A DNA stretch of 64,000 bases from positions 1 to 64,000 of the forward strand of contig NZ_JAUSBN010000066.1 of assembly GCF_030651995.1 (NCBI RefSeq), read 5' to 3'. Below are positions 1 to 8,835 of this stretch, one piece after another. The first letter of the stretch is position 1; every line of letters begins with the position of its first letter. The DNA is from Reyranella sp. Lineage in GTDB: Bacteria > Pseudomonadota > Alphaproteobacteria > Reyranellales > Reyranellaceae. The notes under the pieces were generated by a model. The model had not been told where the DNA came from and made no database searches. It saw nothing but the letters and a program-made list of their open reading frames with translations. The position numbers and the translations under genes were made by a program.

Positions 1-804
1 AGCGTTCGGATCGAGGCGCGGCACGCCAGCGGCGATCTTGCCCTCGCCTCACGCTATATCGATGAATTGGTGCAGCGCGGCACTGCCGTGTTCGTGGTGC
101 CGGGACCGGCGGCGGCGCGCCTGGTGGTGCAGCGCACGGCCATACCCGTGGTGGCGATCGGGCTGGTGCCCACGCCGGTGGCAGGGGATCCCTATGGAAG
201 CCTGGCGCGGCCAGGCGGCAGCGTCACCGGCTTCTCGACCATCGGAGAGGAACTGTCAGGAAAGCGTATCGAGCTGCTGCGCCGCGCTCTCCCGCACATA
301 ACCCTGCTGGGCATCCTGCACAATGTAGCCGATCCTGTTTTTCGCCACTGGGGGGAGGCAACCGAGTCGGCGGCACGCGCCCAAGGGTTGGCCACGCTTC
401 GGTTGGGATTGACTGTGAAATCCGACGCCGAACTAGTTCAGCGTCTGCGGCAACTGAAGGACGCCGACGGCAGCACGCTAATTGTCATTCGCGATTTTCT
501 CACCTCCTCGCTGATGCGGCCGATCTGCGAAAAGGGACTTGAGCTCGGCGTGGCCGTCGCGGCGGAGCCACTGGAATTTGCTGAAGCGGGCGCGCTCATG
601 AGCTACGGCCCCGACATACCCGACCTGTTCCGGCGCGCCGCGGGCTATGTTGACCGCATCATCAAGGGGGTAAAGCCCGCCGACTTGCCGATCCAGCTCC
701 CCACCAAGTTCGAACTCGCCGTTAATCTCGGCACGGCGCGGCGGCTTGGCATCACACTGCCGCCCGATGTGCTGGTCGCGGCCGACCAGGTGATCGAGGG
801 CTGA
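1..804 (+). CDS. ABC transporter substrate-binding protein, TrpX-like (5' truncated by window)
   Basis: The reading frame is open from base 1, so the N-terminus and any signal peptide lie outside the window; 267 residues are visible. The sequence resembles the ABC_sub_bind (TrpX/YtfQ-like) periplasmic receptor family. It contains a segment ending in PVVAIGLVPTPVAGDPYGSL and then GGSVTGFSTIGEELSGKRIE, the pattern in which a bound ligand loop is followed by 'G.VTG.S'. It ends with FELAVNLGTARRLGITLPPDVL..AD.VI, the characteristic C-terminus of this family, which is greatly expanded in Bradyrhizobium-like bacteria. The ligand cannot be predicted. The gene converges on the mnh operon across a 97-base gap in which no clear terminator is seen. 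Confidence 0.85.
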   Translation, partial: SVRIEARHASGDLALASRYIDELVQRGTAVFVVPGPAAARLVVQRTAIPVVAIGLVPTPVAGDPYGSLARPGGSVTGFSTIGEELSGKRIELLRRALPHITLLGILHNVADPVFRHWGEATESAARAQGLATLRLGLTVKSDAELVQRLRQLKDADGSTLIVIRDFLTSSLMRPICEKGLELGVAVAAEPLEFAEAGALMSYGPDIPDLFRRAAGYVDRIIKGVKPADLPIQLPTKFELAVNLGTARRLGITLPPDVLVAADQVIEG

Positions 805-901
805 GCGCTTGCCTTGCTCGGCATGAAGGCGGCCCTGCCGCAGCCAGAAGAGCAGAAGGAGGTCAAGACAGCGATCGGCACCTCGCGCGCCTGCGGCTAT
901 G

Positions 902-1282
902 TCAGATCGAATCGCCCGACCTGGTCTCCCCGTCGGTCCGGAGCGGCGGCGGAAGGTCGACGGCGTTCTCGCTGCGATCGCGATAGAGAGCGGCGCGGCC
1001 CAGCAGCATCAGCGTGACCGGCGTGGTCACCGTCAGGAACACCGCGATCAGCACCTCGTGCAGCACTGGGCGCGATTGCAGGACGGAAAAAAAGAGGATG
1101 GAACCGAGCAGGATGCCTGCGGCCCCCCAGGTGGCGCCGAGACTGGGGGCGTGCAGGCGATCGTAGAAGGTCTTGAGGCGCACCAGGCCGATGGCGCCGA
1201 CCAGCGTGAGGCTGGCTCCCAGCAGGACGAGGAAGGAGGCGAGGAGGGCGGCCCAGACCGGCAGATCGGCGGCGTGGTTCAT
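902..1282 (-). CDS. mnhG: Na+/H+ antiporter subunit G (MnhG/MrpG/PhaG)
   Basis: A 126-residue membrane protein with three predicted hydrophobic segments (about residues 8-30, 38-60 and 65-88). It carries the MnhG-type run GAIGLVRLKTFYDRLHAPSLGATWG. It is the last gene of a six-gene minus-strand operon for the multisubunit Mrp/Mnh/Pha monovalent cation:proton antiporter of the inner membrane. It overlaps mnhF by 4 bases (ATGA), implying translational coupling. The length is slightly above the usual 100-120 residues because of a polar C-terminal tail. Confidence 0.93.
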   Translation of the reverse strand: MNHAADLPVWAALLASFLVLLGASLTLVGAIGLVRLKTFYDRLHAPSLGATWGAAGILLGSILFFSVLQSRPVLHEVLIAVFLTVTTPVTLMLLGRAALYRDRSENAVDLPPPLRTDGETRSGDSI

Positions 1283-1560
1283 TCGATGATCTCCCCGCGC
1301 ATCAGGAACTTGGCGAGCGCCAGGGTCGCAATGAACCCCAGCAGGGCGATCACCAGCGCCGCCTCGAAGTAGAGCGTGCTGCCCGTCCGCATGCCGAAGA
1401 CCAGCAGGAGCAGCATCGCATTCACGTAGAAGGCGTCGAACGCCATGATGCGATCCTGCGCCCGGGGACCGCGCAGCATGCGGACCGCGGCGATCACCAT
1501 CGCGGCCCCGAGCAGGACCAGCGCGACCAGCAGGGACCAGGAGAGGATTGTTGCGCTCAT
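1279..1560 (-). CDS. mnhF: Na+/H+ antiporter subunit F (MnhF/MrpF/PhaF)
   Basis: A 93-residue protein with three hydrophobic segments. It contains the family core RMLRGPRAQDRIMAFD followed by a second and third helix, as in MrpF. The start at 1560 is chosen because its ATG overlaps the mnhE stop in an ATGA, the same arrangement used through the operon; longer in-frame extensions upstream are only the antisense-like reading of mnhE. It is a small structural subunit of the Mrp complex and its stop overlaps mnhG by 4 bases. Confidence 0.92.
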   Translation of the reverse strand: MSATILSWSLLVALVLLGAAMVIAAVRMLRGPRAQDRIMAFDAFYVNAMLLLLVFGMRTGSTLYFEAALVIALLGFIATLALAKFLMRGEIIE

Positions 1561-2042
1561 GCCAGTATCTCCAGCAGCAGCCGTTCGTAGCGGTTCGTGA
1601 TCAGGTCGATCCAGTGAGCCTCGTCCACCAGGTCGAAGACGTGGATCAGGAGTTTGTTGGCGGTCGAATCGTACTCGACCCAGGCCGTGCCTGGCGTGCA
1701 GGTCAGGATGCAGGCGAGGATCGCCAGCGCCGCCGGCTCGCGCAGCTCCAGCGGCACGATGACGAAACCCGAGACGCGCCGGTGCTGCCCGGGGAACAGG
1801 ATCAGCCGGGCCACGGCGACGTTCGAGCGCCAGACGTCGACCAGGACGATCGCCACCAGCTTGGGAATGAGATGCCAGCGCCTGATCCGCGACCTCGGCG
1901 GTTGCAGTGCGGCGGTCACGTTGGAGGCGGCAACGCCGATCACGCTGCCCAGCACGAGATGTCCCAGCGACAGGCCGTTCAGGAGCAGCCACATCGCGAG
2001 CAGCGACACGGCCAGCAACGGGTAGGGCAGAAGGCGGCTCAT
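1557..2042 (-). CDS. mnhE: Na+/H+ antiporter subunit E (MnhE/MrpE/PhaE)
   Basis: A 161-residue protein starting MSRLLPYPLLAVSLLAMWLL. It has two N-terminal membrane helices and a cytoplasmic C-terminal part containing LACILTCTPGTAWVEYDS, the conserved MnhE core 'T.TPGT', and then HVFDLVDEAHW. MrpE is the subunit considered helpful for assembly or stability of the antiporter rather than for ion conduction. The ATG overlaps the mnhD stop by 4 bases and the stop overlaps mnhF by 4 bases, which fixes both ends. Confidence 0.93.
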   Translation of the reverse strand: MSRLLPYPLLAVSLLAMWLLLNGLSLGHLVLGSVIGVAASNVTAALQPPRSRIRRWHLIPKLVAIVLVDVWRSNVAVARLILFPGQHRRVSGFVIVPLELREPAALAILACILTCTPGTAWVEYDSTANKLLIHVFDLVDEAHWIDLITNRYERLLLEILA

Positions 2043-3661
2043 TGGAGGCCTGCCTTCGCCGGCGGAACGCGCGGCGCCGACAGAACATCCTCGATGTAGG
2101 ATGAGGGTGTCAGCACGGAGCGCGCGGTCTCCTCCATGTAGCGCATCACCGGACCGCCCTTCACGGCGAGGACGAGCGTGAGCAGGAGAAGGGCTGCGAC
2201 CGGGGCCACTTCGACCGCGAGCACCCGGGGAGCGACAGCATCGACCGGGGCCCAGAAGGCGCGGATGCCGACGCGCGACAAGGTCATCAGGGTCGCGACA
2301 CCGGACAGGAGGAGCAGCACGATGAAGGCCCAGTTGGCGGCCGAGAGGCCGGCCGTCGCTCCCTCGCCGGCCGGCGCGAAGAGAGCCGCCAGCAACGCCA
2401 GCTTGGCCACGAATCCCGACATCGGCGGCAGGCCGATCAGCAGCAGGGCGCAGGCGATGAAGCAGGCGCCGAGGAGGACCATCGTGCCCGGAGAGCCCAT
2501 GCCACCCGCGCTCGCGGCATCTTCCTCGCCGGGCTCGGCGCCCATGGCTTCCGCCGTTACGGCGATCAGGTCGGCACCCGGGTTTTGGCCCCGCTCGATC
2601 AGTTCGATCAGAAGGAAGAAGGCGCTGATCGTGAGGGTCGAACTGGCGAGATAGAAGAGGGCGCCGCCGGTGACCTGGGGATCGGACAGGCCGATGGCGG
2701 CCAATACCGTTCCAGAGGAAATCATCAGGCTGAAGCTCGCGATGCGGGTCATCGCCTGCGAAGCGAGCACGCCCACCACGCCGAAGGCGATCGTCGCCAG
2801 GCCGCCCGCGAACAGCAGCGTGGTTCCATAGCCCGCGGCCTCGCCGGCCTCGCTTCCGAACAGCAGCGGCCGCCCGCGCAGCAGGACATAGAGGCCGACC
2901 TTGCTGAGGATTGCAAAAATCGCGGCGACGGGGGGCGCTGCCGCCGGATAGGCGCTCAGCAACCAGAAGCCCAACGGCCACATCGCCGCCTTCACGAGGA
3001 AGGCCATGGCGAGGATCGCCGCACCGACTTCGAGCAGGATCCGGTTCTCGCCGGTGAGAGCGGGAATGCGCGTTGCCAGATCGGCCATGTTCAGCGTTCC
3101 GGTGACGCCGTAGATCAGGGCGACGCCGACCAGGAAGAAGAACGCGGCGGTCAGGTTCACCACGACATAGTGCAGGCTCGCCTGCACGCGCCGCGGACCC
3201 GATCCGTGCAGCAGCAGGCCATAGGAGGAGGCCAGCATCACCTCGAAGAAGACGAACAGATTGAACAGGTCGCCGGTGAGGAAGGCGCCGTTCACGCCCA
3301 TGACCAGGAACTGAAACAGCGTATGGAAGTGGTGGCCGACCGTATGCCAGCGGGCCATCGAGAAGATCAGCGATGCCGTCGCGAGGACAGCCGTCAGGAG
3401 GATCATCATCGCCGACAGGCGATCGAGCACCAGAACGATGCCGAACGGCGCCGGCCAGTTTCCCAGCAGGTAGACGCCGGGCGTGTCCGTATCGGCGGCC
3501 TGCAGGAGAAGGATGGCGATCGCCAGGTTCGCCAGCGTGGAGAACAGGTTGATCAGTCCCTTCAGGAACTGCCGACGCTCGTCGTAGACCGCCAGCAGCG
3601 CTCCCGCCACCAGCGGCAGCACGACGGGCGCGATGATCAGGTGATGTGCCCAGCCCGCCAT
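2039..3661 (-). CDS. mnhD: Na+/H+ antiporter subunit D (MnhD/MrpD/PhaD)
   Basis: A 540-residue polytopic protein of the NuoL/M/N-MrpA/D family, the proton-translocating antiporter-like subunits. The functionally essential TM5 glutamate is visible at about residue 140 in NLFVFFEVMLASSYGLLL. The conserved TM7 lysine is at about 224 in FLVKAAMWPLGFWL. The ATG at 3661 forms TGATG with the mnhC stop; a GTG one codon earlier (3664) is an alternative that would add one residue. It acts in the inner membrane together with MnhA to exchange cytoplasmic Na+ (or K+) for external protons. Confidence 0.94.
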   Translation of the reverse strand: MAGWAHHLIIAPVVLPLVAGALLAVYDERRQFLKGLINLFSTLANLAIAILLLQAADTDTPGVYLLGNWPAPFGIVLVLDRLSAMMILLTAVLATASLIFSMARWHTVGHHFHTLFQFLVMGVNGAFLTGDLFNLFVFFEVMLASSYGLLLHGSGPRRVQASLHYVVVNLTAAFFFLVGVALIYGVTGTLNMADLATRIPALTGENRILLEVGAAILAMAFLVKAAMWPLGFWLLSAYPAAAPPVAAIFAILSKVGLYVLLRGRPLLFGSEAGEAAGYGTTLLFAGGLATIAFGVVGVLASQAMTRIASFSLMISSGTVLAAIGLSDPQVTGGALFYLASSTLTISAFFLLIELIERGQNPGADLIAVTAEAMGAEPGEEDAASAGGMGSPGTMVLLGACFIACALLLIGLPPMSGFVAKLALLAALFAPAGEGATAGLSAANWAFIVLLLLSGVATLMTLSRVGIRAFWAPVDAVAPRVLAVEVAPVAALLLLTLVLAVKGGPVMRYMEETARSVLTPSSYIEDVLSAPRVPPAKAGLQ

Positions 3662-3996
3662 CACCGCTCCTGACCGTCGACATGGTCGGTGCCCGTGAGG
3701 CCACGGGCTGCCAGCAGCACCACGAGCAACAGCGCGGTCGTCGCGAAGCCGATGACGATCGCCGTCAGGACCAGCGCCTGCGGCACGGGATCGGCATAGT
3801 CCGCAAGGGTGCCCGTGGTCGACCCGAGAACCGGTGGTGCGCCGGAGCGCAGCCGCCCCATGCTGAAGATGAACAGGTTGACCGCCAGGGCGCAGAGCGA
3901 GAGGCCGATGACGACCTGATAGGTGCGCGGCCGCAGGAGCAGCCAGACGCCCGAACCGGCCAGGATGCCGATGCAGGCCGCAAGGAGCAGCGCCAT
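3661..3996 (-). CDS. mnhC: Na+/H+ antiporter subunit C (MnhC/MrpC/PhaC)
   Basis: A 111-residue homologue of NuoK. It has three membrane segments and the family stretch RPRTYQVVIGLSLCALAVNLFIF, where the NuoK-like family has 'G..L..NA.NL'. The C-terminal half contains DPVPQALVLTAIVIGFATTA, which is diagnostic of MrpC/NuoK. The start forms TAATG with the stop of the preceding mnhAB gene. It is part of the membrane domain of the Mrp complex. Confidence 0.94.
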   Translation of the reverse strand: MALLLAACIGILAGSGVWLLLRPRTYQVVIGLSLCALAVNLFIFSMGRLRSGAPPVLGSTTGTLADYADPVPQALVLTAIVIGFATTALLLVVLLAARGLTGTDHVDGQER

Positions 3997-6917
3997 TACG
4001 CTTCCTCCCGCGCGGCCTGCGCCGTCGTCGTGCGCGAGGCGCGCAGCTTGCGCACCGATTGGTGAGCGAGCGCGATCAGCATCAGCACCGTCGCCCCCAC
4101 GACCAGGCCGAAGACGCCAAGGTCGAAGAAAAGGGCGGTGGCGCCGGGTACGCTCCCGATCAGCGGAATGTCGACATACTGCGAATACGAGGTCAGGAAG
4201 GGGTAGCCGAACAGCCACGAGGCCATTCCGGTGATCGCGGCCAGGAGCAGACTCAGCCCGATCCAGTTGACCGGCAGGATGCGGAGCCTGTCCTCCACCC
4301 AGATCGTGCCGGAGGCCAGGTATTGCAGGATGAAGGCGGTCGCGAGCGTGATGCCCCCGGCAAACCCGCCCCCGGGCAGGTCGTGGCCGCGCAGGAACAG
4401 ATAAATCGCCAGCACGATGATCACCGGGAACAGCCACTTCATGATGACCGAAGGCACCACAAGATAGTCGCCGAGCGTGTCGCCCGCCTTGCGGTCGGGT
4501 TCGGCCTCGTCGAAGGCGTTCTGCCGGCGCTGCTGCAGGGGCGAGCCGATATTGTCGGGCGCCGGCCGGAAACGGCGCAGCAAGGCGAAGATCGTGAGGG
4601 CGACGATGGCGAGCACGGTGATCTCGCCCAGGGTGTCGAAGCCGCGGAAGTCCACGAGGATCACGTTCACGACGTTGCGACCGCCGCCTTCCGTATAGGA
4701 GCGTTCCAGGAAGTAGCTCCCGATCGTCTCGGGCATCGGCAGCATCATCACGGCATAGGCAAGCGTCGCCATGCCGGCACCCACGACGAAGGCGATGCCG
4801 AGGTCGCGTGAGCGCCGCAGCCGTCGCCGCCAGGGTTCCTCCGCGGTCTCAATCTCCTCGAAGCGCTTGGGCAGCCAGCGCAGCCCCAGCAGGATCAGGA
4901 TCGTGGTCACGATTTCGACCAGAAGCTGCGTCAGCGCCAGGTCGGGCGCGGAGAACCAGGCGAAGGTGATGCAGGTGGCGAGGCCCGCCCCGCCCAGCAG
5001 GACGAGCGCGACCAGCCGATGATACTTGGCCTGGTGTGCGGCGCCGATCGCGCAGCCGGCCCCGGCCAACCAGACCAGTGCGAGCGCGGGGTCGAGGTCG
5101 CTCCAATCGGGTCCTTGCAGGCCGAGGCTGCCCATCGAGATCGGCACAAACGCCGCGAGGGCGGCCGCCAGCAGCAGGATCCGCAGCTGGGGCTGCAGGC
5201 GGCGCGTGCTGAAGACCAATTCGGCGGCCCGCGACCATTTCAGGGACAGGACGATCACGCCCCGTTCGAACAGATGGCGGCCATTCAGGTGCCTCAGCAC
5301 GGGCGGCCCCACCGGGCTGTGCCGCAGGTAGTTTTTGAGCGCGAGGTAGAGCAGCGCCCCGGCGACAAGAGCCACGGCGCTCATGATCAGGGGCAGGTTG
5401 AAGCCGTGCCAGATCGCGAGACTGAAGACCGGCGTGCGGGGACCCAGCACCGACTGCACGGCCGTGAGCAGGTAGGGGCCTACGGTCGCCGCCGGAAAGA
5501 TGCCAACCACGAGGCAGGCCAGCACCAGGAACATGCTGGGGACGCGCATCCAGAACGGCGGCTCGTGCGGCTCGCGCGGCAGGTCGTGGGGCTTGGCGCC
5601 GAAGAAAACGGAATGGATGAAGCGCAGCGAATAGGTCACGGCAAAGGTGCTGGCCAGCACTGCGACGTAGGGCTGGGAGGTGTCGAGCAGCGAGTGGACA
5701 TGGGTCTCGATCGCCTCGGCGAAGAACATTTCCTTCGACAGGAACCCGTTGAGGAGCGGCACGCCCGCCATGGCGGCGCTCGCCACCATGGCCAGGGTGG
5801 CAGTGACCGGCAGGTAGTGGAACAGGCCCCCCAGCTTGCGCATGTCGCGCGTGCCGGTCTCGTGGTCGATGATCCCGGCCGCCATGAACAGCGAGGCCTT
5901 GAAGGTCGCGTGGTTCATCATGTGGAAGATGGCGGCAACGGCGCCCAGCGGGCTGCCGAGACTGAGCAGCATGGTGATCAGGCCGAGGTGGCTGATCGTC
6001 GAATAGGCGAGGAGCCCCTTCAGGTCGTGTTGGAAGATGGCGAAGAAGGCGCCCAGCAGGAGCGCCGCCATGCCGGCGAGTCCCAGGAGCCAGAACCATT
6101 CGGGCGTCCCGGCCATGACCGGCCACAGGCGCGTCAGCAGGAAGACGCCGGCCTTCACCATGGTCGCCGAATGGAGCAGCGCCGAGACCGGCGTCGGCGC
6201 CGCCATGGCATTGGGCAGCCAGAAGTGGAACGGGAACTGCGCGCTCTTGGTCAGCGTGCCGAGCAGAATGAGAACGAGGGCCGGCAGATAGAGAACGTGC
6301 GAGCGGATGGCCTCGCCGGACGCCAGCACCTGGTCGAGATCGTAGCTGCCCACGATCTGCCCGATCAGGACGACGCCGGCCAGAAGCGCCACGCCGCCGA
6401 AGCCCGTGACGACGAGGGCCATGCGCGCGCCGTCGCGCGCGCCCGCCGTGTGATGCCAGTATCCGATCAGCAGGAACGAGAAGATGCTGGTCAGTTCCCA
6501 GAAGAACAGGAGGATGATCAGGTTACCGGCGATGACGATCCCGAGCATGCTGCCCATGAAGGCGAGCAGGAACGAGAAGAAGCGCGGCACCGGATCGTTC
6601 GGCGACATGTAATAGCGGGCATAGAGAACGACCAGGAAGCCGATGCCCGTCACCAGCAGGGCGAACATCCAGGCGAAACCATCGAGGCGCAGGGAAAAGC
6701 TGAGGCCGAGAGCGGGAATCCATTCTGCTTCGCTGCGCAGCACCCCGCGCTCGACGATCGCAGGATAGGCGAAAACCAGCAGAAAAAGGCAGATGAGTGC
6801 GACGCCGCCGGCCAGCCACGCTTCCGAATTACGCGCGTTCGGGCGGAACGTCGCAGCGAGGAGGCTGCCTACGAAGGGCAGAACGATCAGGATTGTCAGC
6901 AGTACGTCGTCGGTCAT
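3996..6917 (-). CDS. mnhA: Na+/H+ antiporter fused subunits A and B (MnhAB/PhaAB)
   Basis: A 973-residue first gene of the antiporter operon. Residues 1 to about 790 match MrpA: a NuoL-like domain with the TM5 glutamate at about residue 141 (NLIILLFFWELTSIFSFLLIG), then the extra MrpA C-terminal domain containing APDLALTQLLVEIVTTILILL. The last 160 or so residues match MrpB (LFLRGHDLPGGGFAGGI). This fusion is typical of the alphaproteobacterial 'group 2' mrp operons, so the six genes encode all seven subunits. Upstream (6918-7131) is a divergent intergenic region shared with the hydrolase gene. The ribosome binding site is weak (AGGG close to the ATG). Confidence 0.94.
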   Translation of the reverse strand: MTDDVLLTILIVLPFVGSLLAATFRPNARNSEAWLAGGVALICLFLLVFAYPAIVERGVLRSEAEWIPALGLSFSLRLDGFAWMFALLVTGIGFLVVLYARYYMSPNDPVPRFFSFLLAFMGSMLGIVIAGNLIILLFFWELTSIFSFLLIGYWHHTAGARDGARMALVVTGFGGVALLAGVVLIGQIVGSYDLDQVLASGEAIRSHVLYLPALVLILLGTLTKSAQFPFHFWLPNAMAAPTPVSALLHSATMVKAGVFLLTRLWPVMAGTPEWFWLLGLAGMAALLLGAFFAIFQHDLKGLLAYSTISHLGLITMLLSLGSPLGAVAAIFHMMNHATFKASLFMAAGIIDHETGTRDMRKLGGLFHYLPVTATLAMVASAAMAGVPLLNGFLSKEMFFAEAIETHVHSLLDTSQPYVAVLASTFAVTYSLRFIHSVFFGAKPHDLPREPHEPPFWMRVPSMFLVLACLVVGIFPAATVGPYLLTAVQSVLGPRTPVFSLAIWHGFNLPLIMSAVALVAGALLYLALKNYLRHSPVGPPVLRHLNGRHLFERGVIVLSLKWSRAAELVFSTRRLQPQLRILLLAAALAAFVPISMGSLGLQGPDWSDLDPALALVWLAGAGCAIGAAHQAKYHRLVALVLLGGAGLATCITFAWFSAPDLALTQLLVEIVTTILILLGLRWLPKRFEEIETAEEPWRRRLRRSRDLGIAFVVGAGMATLAYAVMMLPMPETIGSYFLERSYTEGGGRNVVNVILVDFRGFDTLGEITVLAIVALTIFALLRRFRPAPDNIGSPLQQRRQNAFDEAEPDRKAGDTLGDYLVVPSVIMKWLFPVIIVLAIYLFLRGHDLPGGGFAGGITLATAFILQYLASGTIWVEDRLRILPVNWIGLSLLLAAITGMASWLFGYPFLTSYSQYVDIPLIGSVPGATALFFDLGVFGLVVGATVLMLIALAHQSVRKLRASRTTTAQAAREEA

Positions 6918-7131
6918 GAGCCCTGGCGATGCGTATCTGGGTGGACTGTCGGGCTGACTCTAACACTTTTGATCCAAATAGTTCCCTCTGCGCCGCGTCT
7001 CTGCGTTCGATCGTGCCGGACGCGTGAGAATTGTACTTTGGTATAGGGCGCTGCCTGCTCATGTACGATGGCGGTGAGCGGCTTTCTGGGACATCGTTGC
7101 CTCGTGTTCACTCTCGCGAAGGAGACATGAC

Positions 7132-7962
7132 ATGGCATTCATCACGACGAATGACGGAACCCAGATTTTCTACAAGGACTGGGGTCGCAAGGATGCGCAG
7201 CCCATCGTGTTCCATCATGGCTGGCCGCTGAGCGCCGACGACTGGGACGCCCAGATGCTCTTCTTCCTGGGCAAGGGCTTCCGGGTGATCGCCCATGATC
7301 GCCGTGGCCATGGCCGCTCGACGCAGACCGACACCGGCAACGAGATGGACACCTATGCCGCCGACGTCATCGAGCTCACCGACCATCTCGACCTGAAGAA
7401 CGCCGTCCATATCGGTCATTCGACCGGCGGCGGCGAGGTGGCTCGCTATGTCGCGCGCGCCAGGCCGGGCCGTGTCGCCAAGGCGGTCCTGGTGAGCGCC
7501 GTGCCGCCGATCATGGTGAAGTCCGACAAGAACCCGAAGGGCCTGCCCATCGAGGTCTTCGACGGCTTCCGCACCGCCCTCGCGGCCAACCGCGCGCAGT
7601 TCTATCTCGATGTCGCCAGCGGCCCGTTCTACGGCTTCAACCGCGAAGGCGCGAAGGTGCTGCCGGGCACCATCCAGAACTGGTGGCGGCAGGGCATGAT
7701 CGGCGGCGCCAAGGCGCAGTACGATTGCATCGCGGCCTTCTCGGAGACCGATTTCACGGCCGATCTGAAGGCAATCACGGTGCCGACGCTCGTGATGCAC
7801 GGTGACGACGACCAGGTGGTTCCGATCGCCGACGCAGCCGAGCTTTCGATCAAGCTCCTGAAGCACGGCACGCTCAAGGTCTACAAGGGCTATCCGCACG
7901 GCATGCTGACTGTCCATGCCGACGTGCTCAATCCCGACCTGCTCGCCTTCATCAAGGCCTGA
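7132..7962 (+). CDS. alpha/beta hydrolase, non-heme chloroperoxidase / arylesterase type
   Basis: A 276-residue protein of the cofactor-free haloperoxidase branch of the alpha/beta hydrolases. The oxyanion-hole HGW is at residues 29-31. The nucleophile elbow GHSTGGGE puts the catalytic Ser at 97. The acid is at about 226 ([10 protein letters not shown]) and the His at about 256 (GYPHGML). The arrangement is complete, so the enzyme should be active, most likely as an esterase or perhydrolase of the cytoplasm; there is no signal peptide. A good Shine-Dalgarno (AAGGAGA) precedes the ATG. It is divergent from the antiporter operon and convergent with the carbonic anhydrase gene. Confidence 0.93.
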   Translation: MAFITTNDGTQIFYKDWGRKDAQPIVFHHGWPLSADDWDAQMLFFLGKGFRVIAHDRRGHGRSTQTDTGNEMDTYAADVIELTDHLDLKNAVHIGHSTGGGEVARYVARARPGRVAKAVLVSAVPPIMVKSDKNPKGLPIEVFDGFRTALAANRAQFYLDVASGPFYGFNREGAKVLPGTIQNWWRQGMIGGAKAQYDCIAAFSETDFTADLKAITVPTLVMHGDDDQVVPIADAAELSIKLLKHGTLKVYKGYPHGMLTVHADVLNPDLLAFIKA

Positions 7963-7992
7963 GCAGGAGGACGAGCCGGCTCTGCGCAGATC

Positions 7993-8019
7993 GTCCCGCG
8001 GCAATAAATGCCGCGGGAC
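7993..8019. terminator. bidirectional terminator hairpin between convergent genes
   Basis: A perfect 11-bp inverted repeat (7993-8003 with 8009-8019) encloses the 5-base loop ATAAA. It lies between the convergent stops of the hydrolase (7962) and the carbonic anhydrase (8033). There is no long U tract on either side, so intrinsic termination strength is uncertain, but position and symmetry fit a shared terminator. Confidence 0.7.
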
Positions 8020-8032
8020 AGCCGCTCGGTCG

Positions 8033-8737
8033 TCAGACCATCATCACCTTGCCGGTGGGCAGGTCGTAATAGGCGCCGACGACCTTGAGCTTGCCGGCCG
8101 CGACCATGTCGCCCAGGATCGGCTTCTCGGTCTGCAGGCGACGGACGTTGGCCTGGACGTTGGCGATCATCGCGCGCTGCTGCAGATCGGCGCCCGGCGT
8201 CTTGAGGACTGGCTCGATGCCGGGTTTCATGGCGCGTACGAGGTCGGCGATGTGGCCGGGCAGGGTGTTGCCCTTCTGTAGCGCATCGACCGTGGCGTTG
8301 ACCGCGCCGCAGCTCGTGTGGCCCAGCACCAAGATCACCTTCGTGCCCAGCACGGCGGCGCCGTACTCGAGGCTGCCCAGCCCGTCGGGCGTGACGAAGT
8401 TGCCGGCGACCCGGACGATGAAAAGTTCACCCGGTGCCTGGTCGAACGCCAGCTCGGGCGCCACGCGGGAGTCGGCGCAGCCGAGGATGGCCGCGAAGGG
8501 CGCCTGGCCCTGGGAGCGGGCAACCCGGCCGACGGAGTAGTCGCGCTCCGACATCTTGCCGGACGCGTAGCGTGCGTTGCCTTCCATCAGGCGCGCAAGC
8601 GCGGCATCGGGCGTTTCGGCCGAACGAGCGGGCTGCGCACTGGCCGGGGCCGCGGTCATGGCACCGATCGCCGTCATGGCGGCGAGACCGCCCATTCCCG
8701 AGAACAAGCGACGACGTGAAAGGCAAACGTTGCACAT
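8033..8737 (-). CDS. beta-class carbonic anhydrase, Tat-exported
   Basis: A 234-residue beta-carbonic anhydrase that interconverts CO2 and bicarbonate. The zinc ligands and catalytic dyad are all visible: Cys87, Asp89 and Arg91 in GCADSRVAPE, and His140 and Cys143 in LGHTSCGAV. The N-terminus carries a twin-arginine pattern (SRRRLFSG, residues 7-14), a hydrophobic stretch, and a likely Ala-X-Ala cleavage (APASA, about 34). The mature enzyme is therefore predicted to be periplasmic, whereas many beta-CAs are cytoplasmic. Two Cys residues sit in the first five positions (MCNVC), an unusual start. The gene follows the TPR and GMC genes on the same strand but has 98 bases of spacing, so it may have its own promoter. 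Confidence 0.95.
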   Translation of the reverse strand: MCNVCLSRRRLFSGMGGLAAMTAIGAMTAAPASAQPARSAETPDAALARLMEGNARYASGKMSERDYSVGRVARSQGQAPFAAILGCADSRVAPELAFDQAPGELFIVRVAGNFVTPDGLGSLEYGAAVLGTKVILVLGHTSCGAVNATVDALQKGNTLPGHIADLVRAMKPGIEPVLKTPGADLQQRAMIANVQANVRRLQTEKPILGDMVAAGKLKVVGAYYDLPTGKVMMV

Positions 8738-8835
8738 GGGATCCTCCTCAGGGAAAGCGCCACCTTAACTACACAAAAATCCTGAGCAATGAAACGCGAG
8801 GCATAACTGAGAGCAGGAATCGGCCAGGCCTTGTG

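Noticed and set aside
5019-7046. Very long open frame on the plus strand opposite mnhAB
   Set aside because: It is the antisense reading of a GC-rich membrane protein gene, rich in Gln, Arg, Glu, Asp and His with no domain. The minus-strand antiporter operon fully explains the region.
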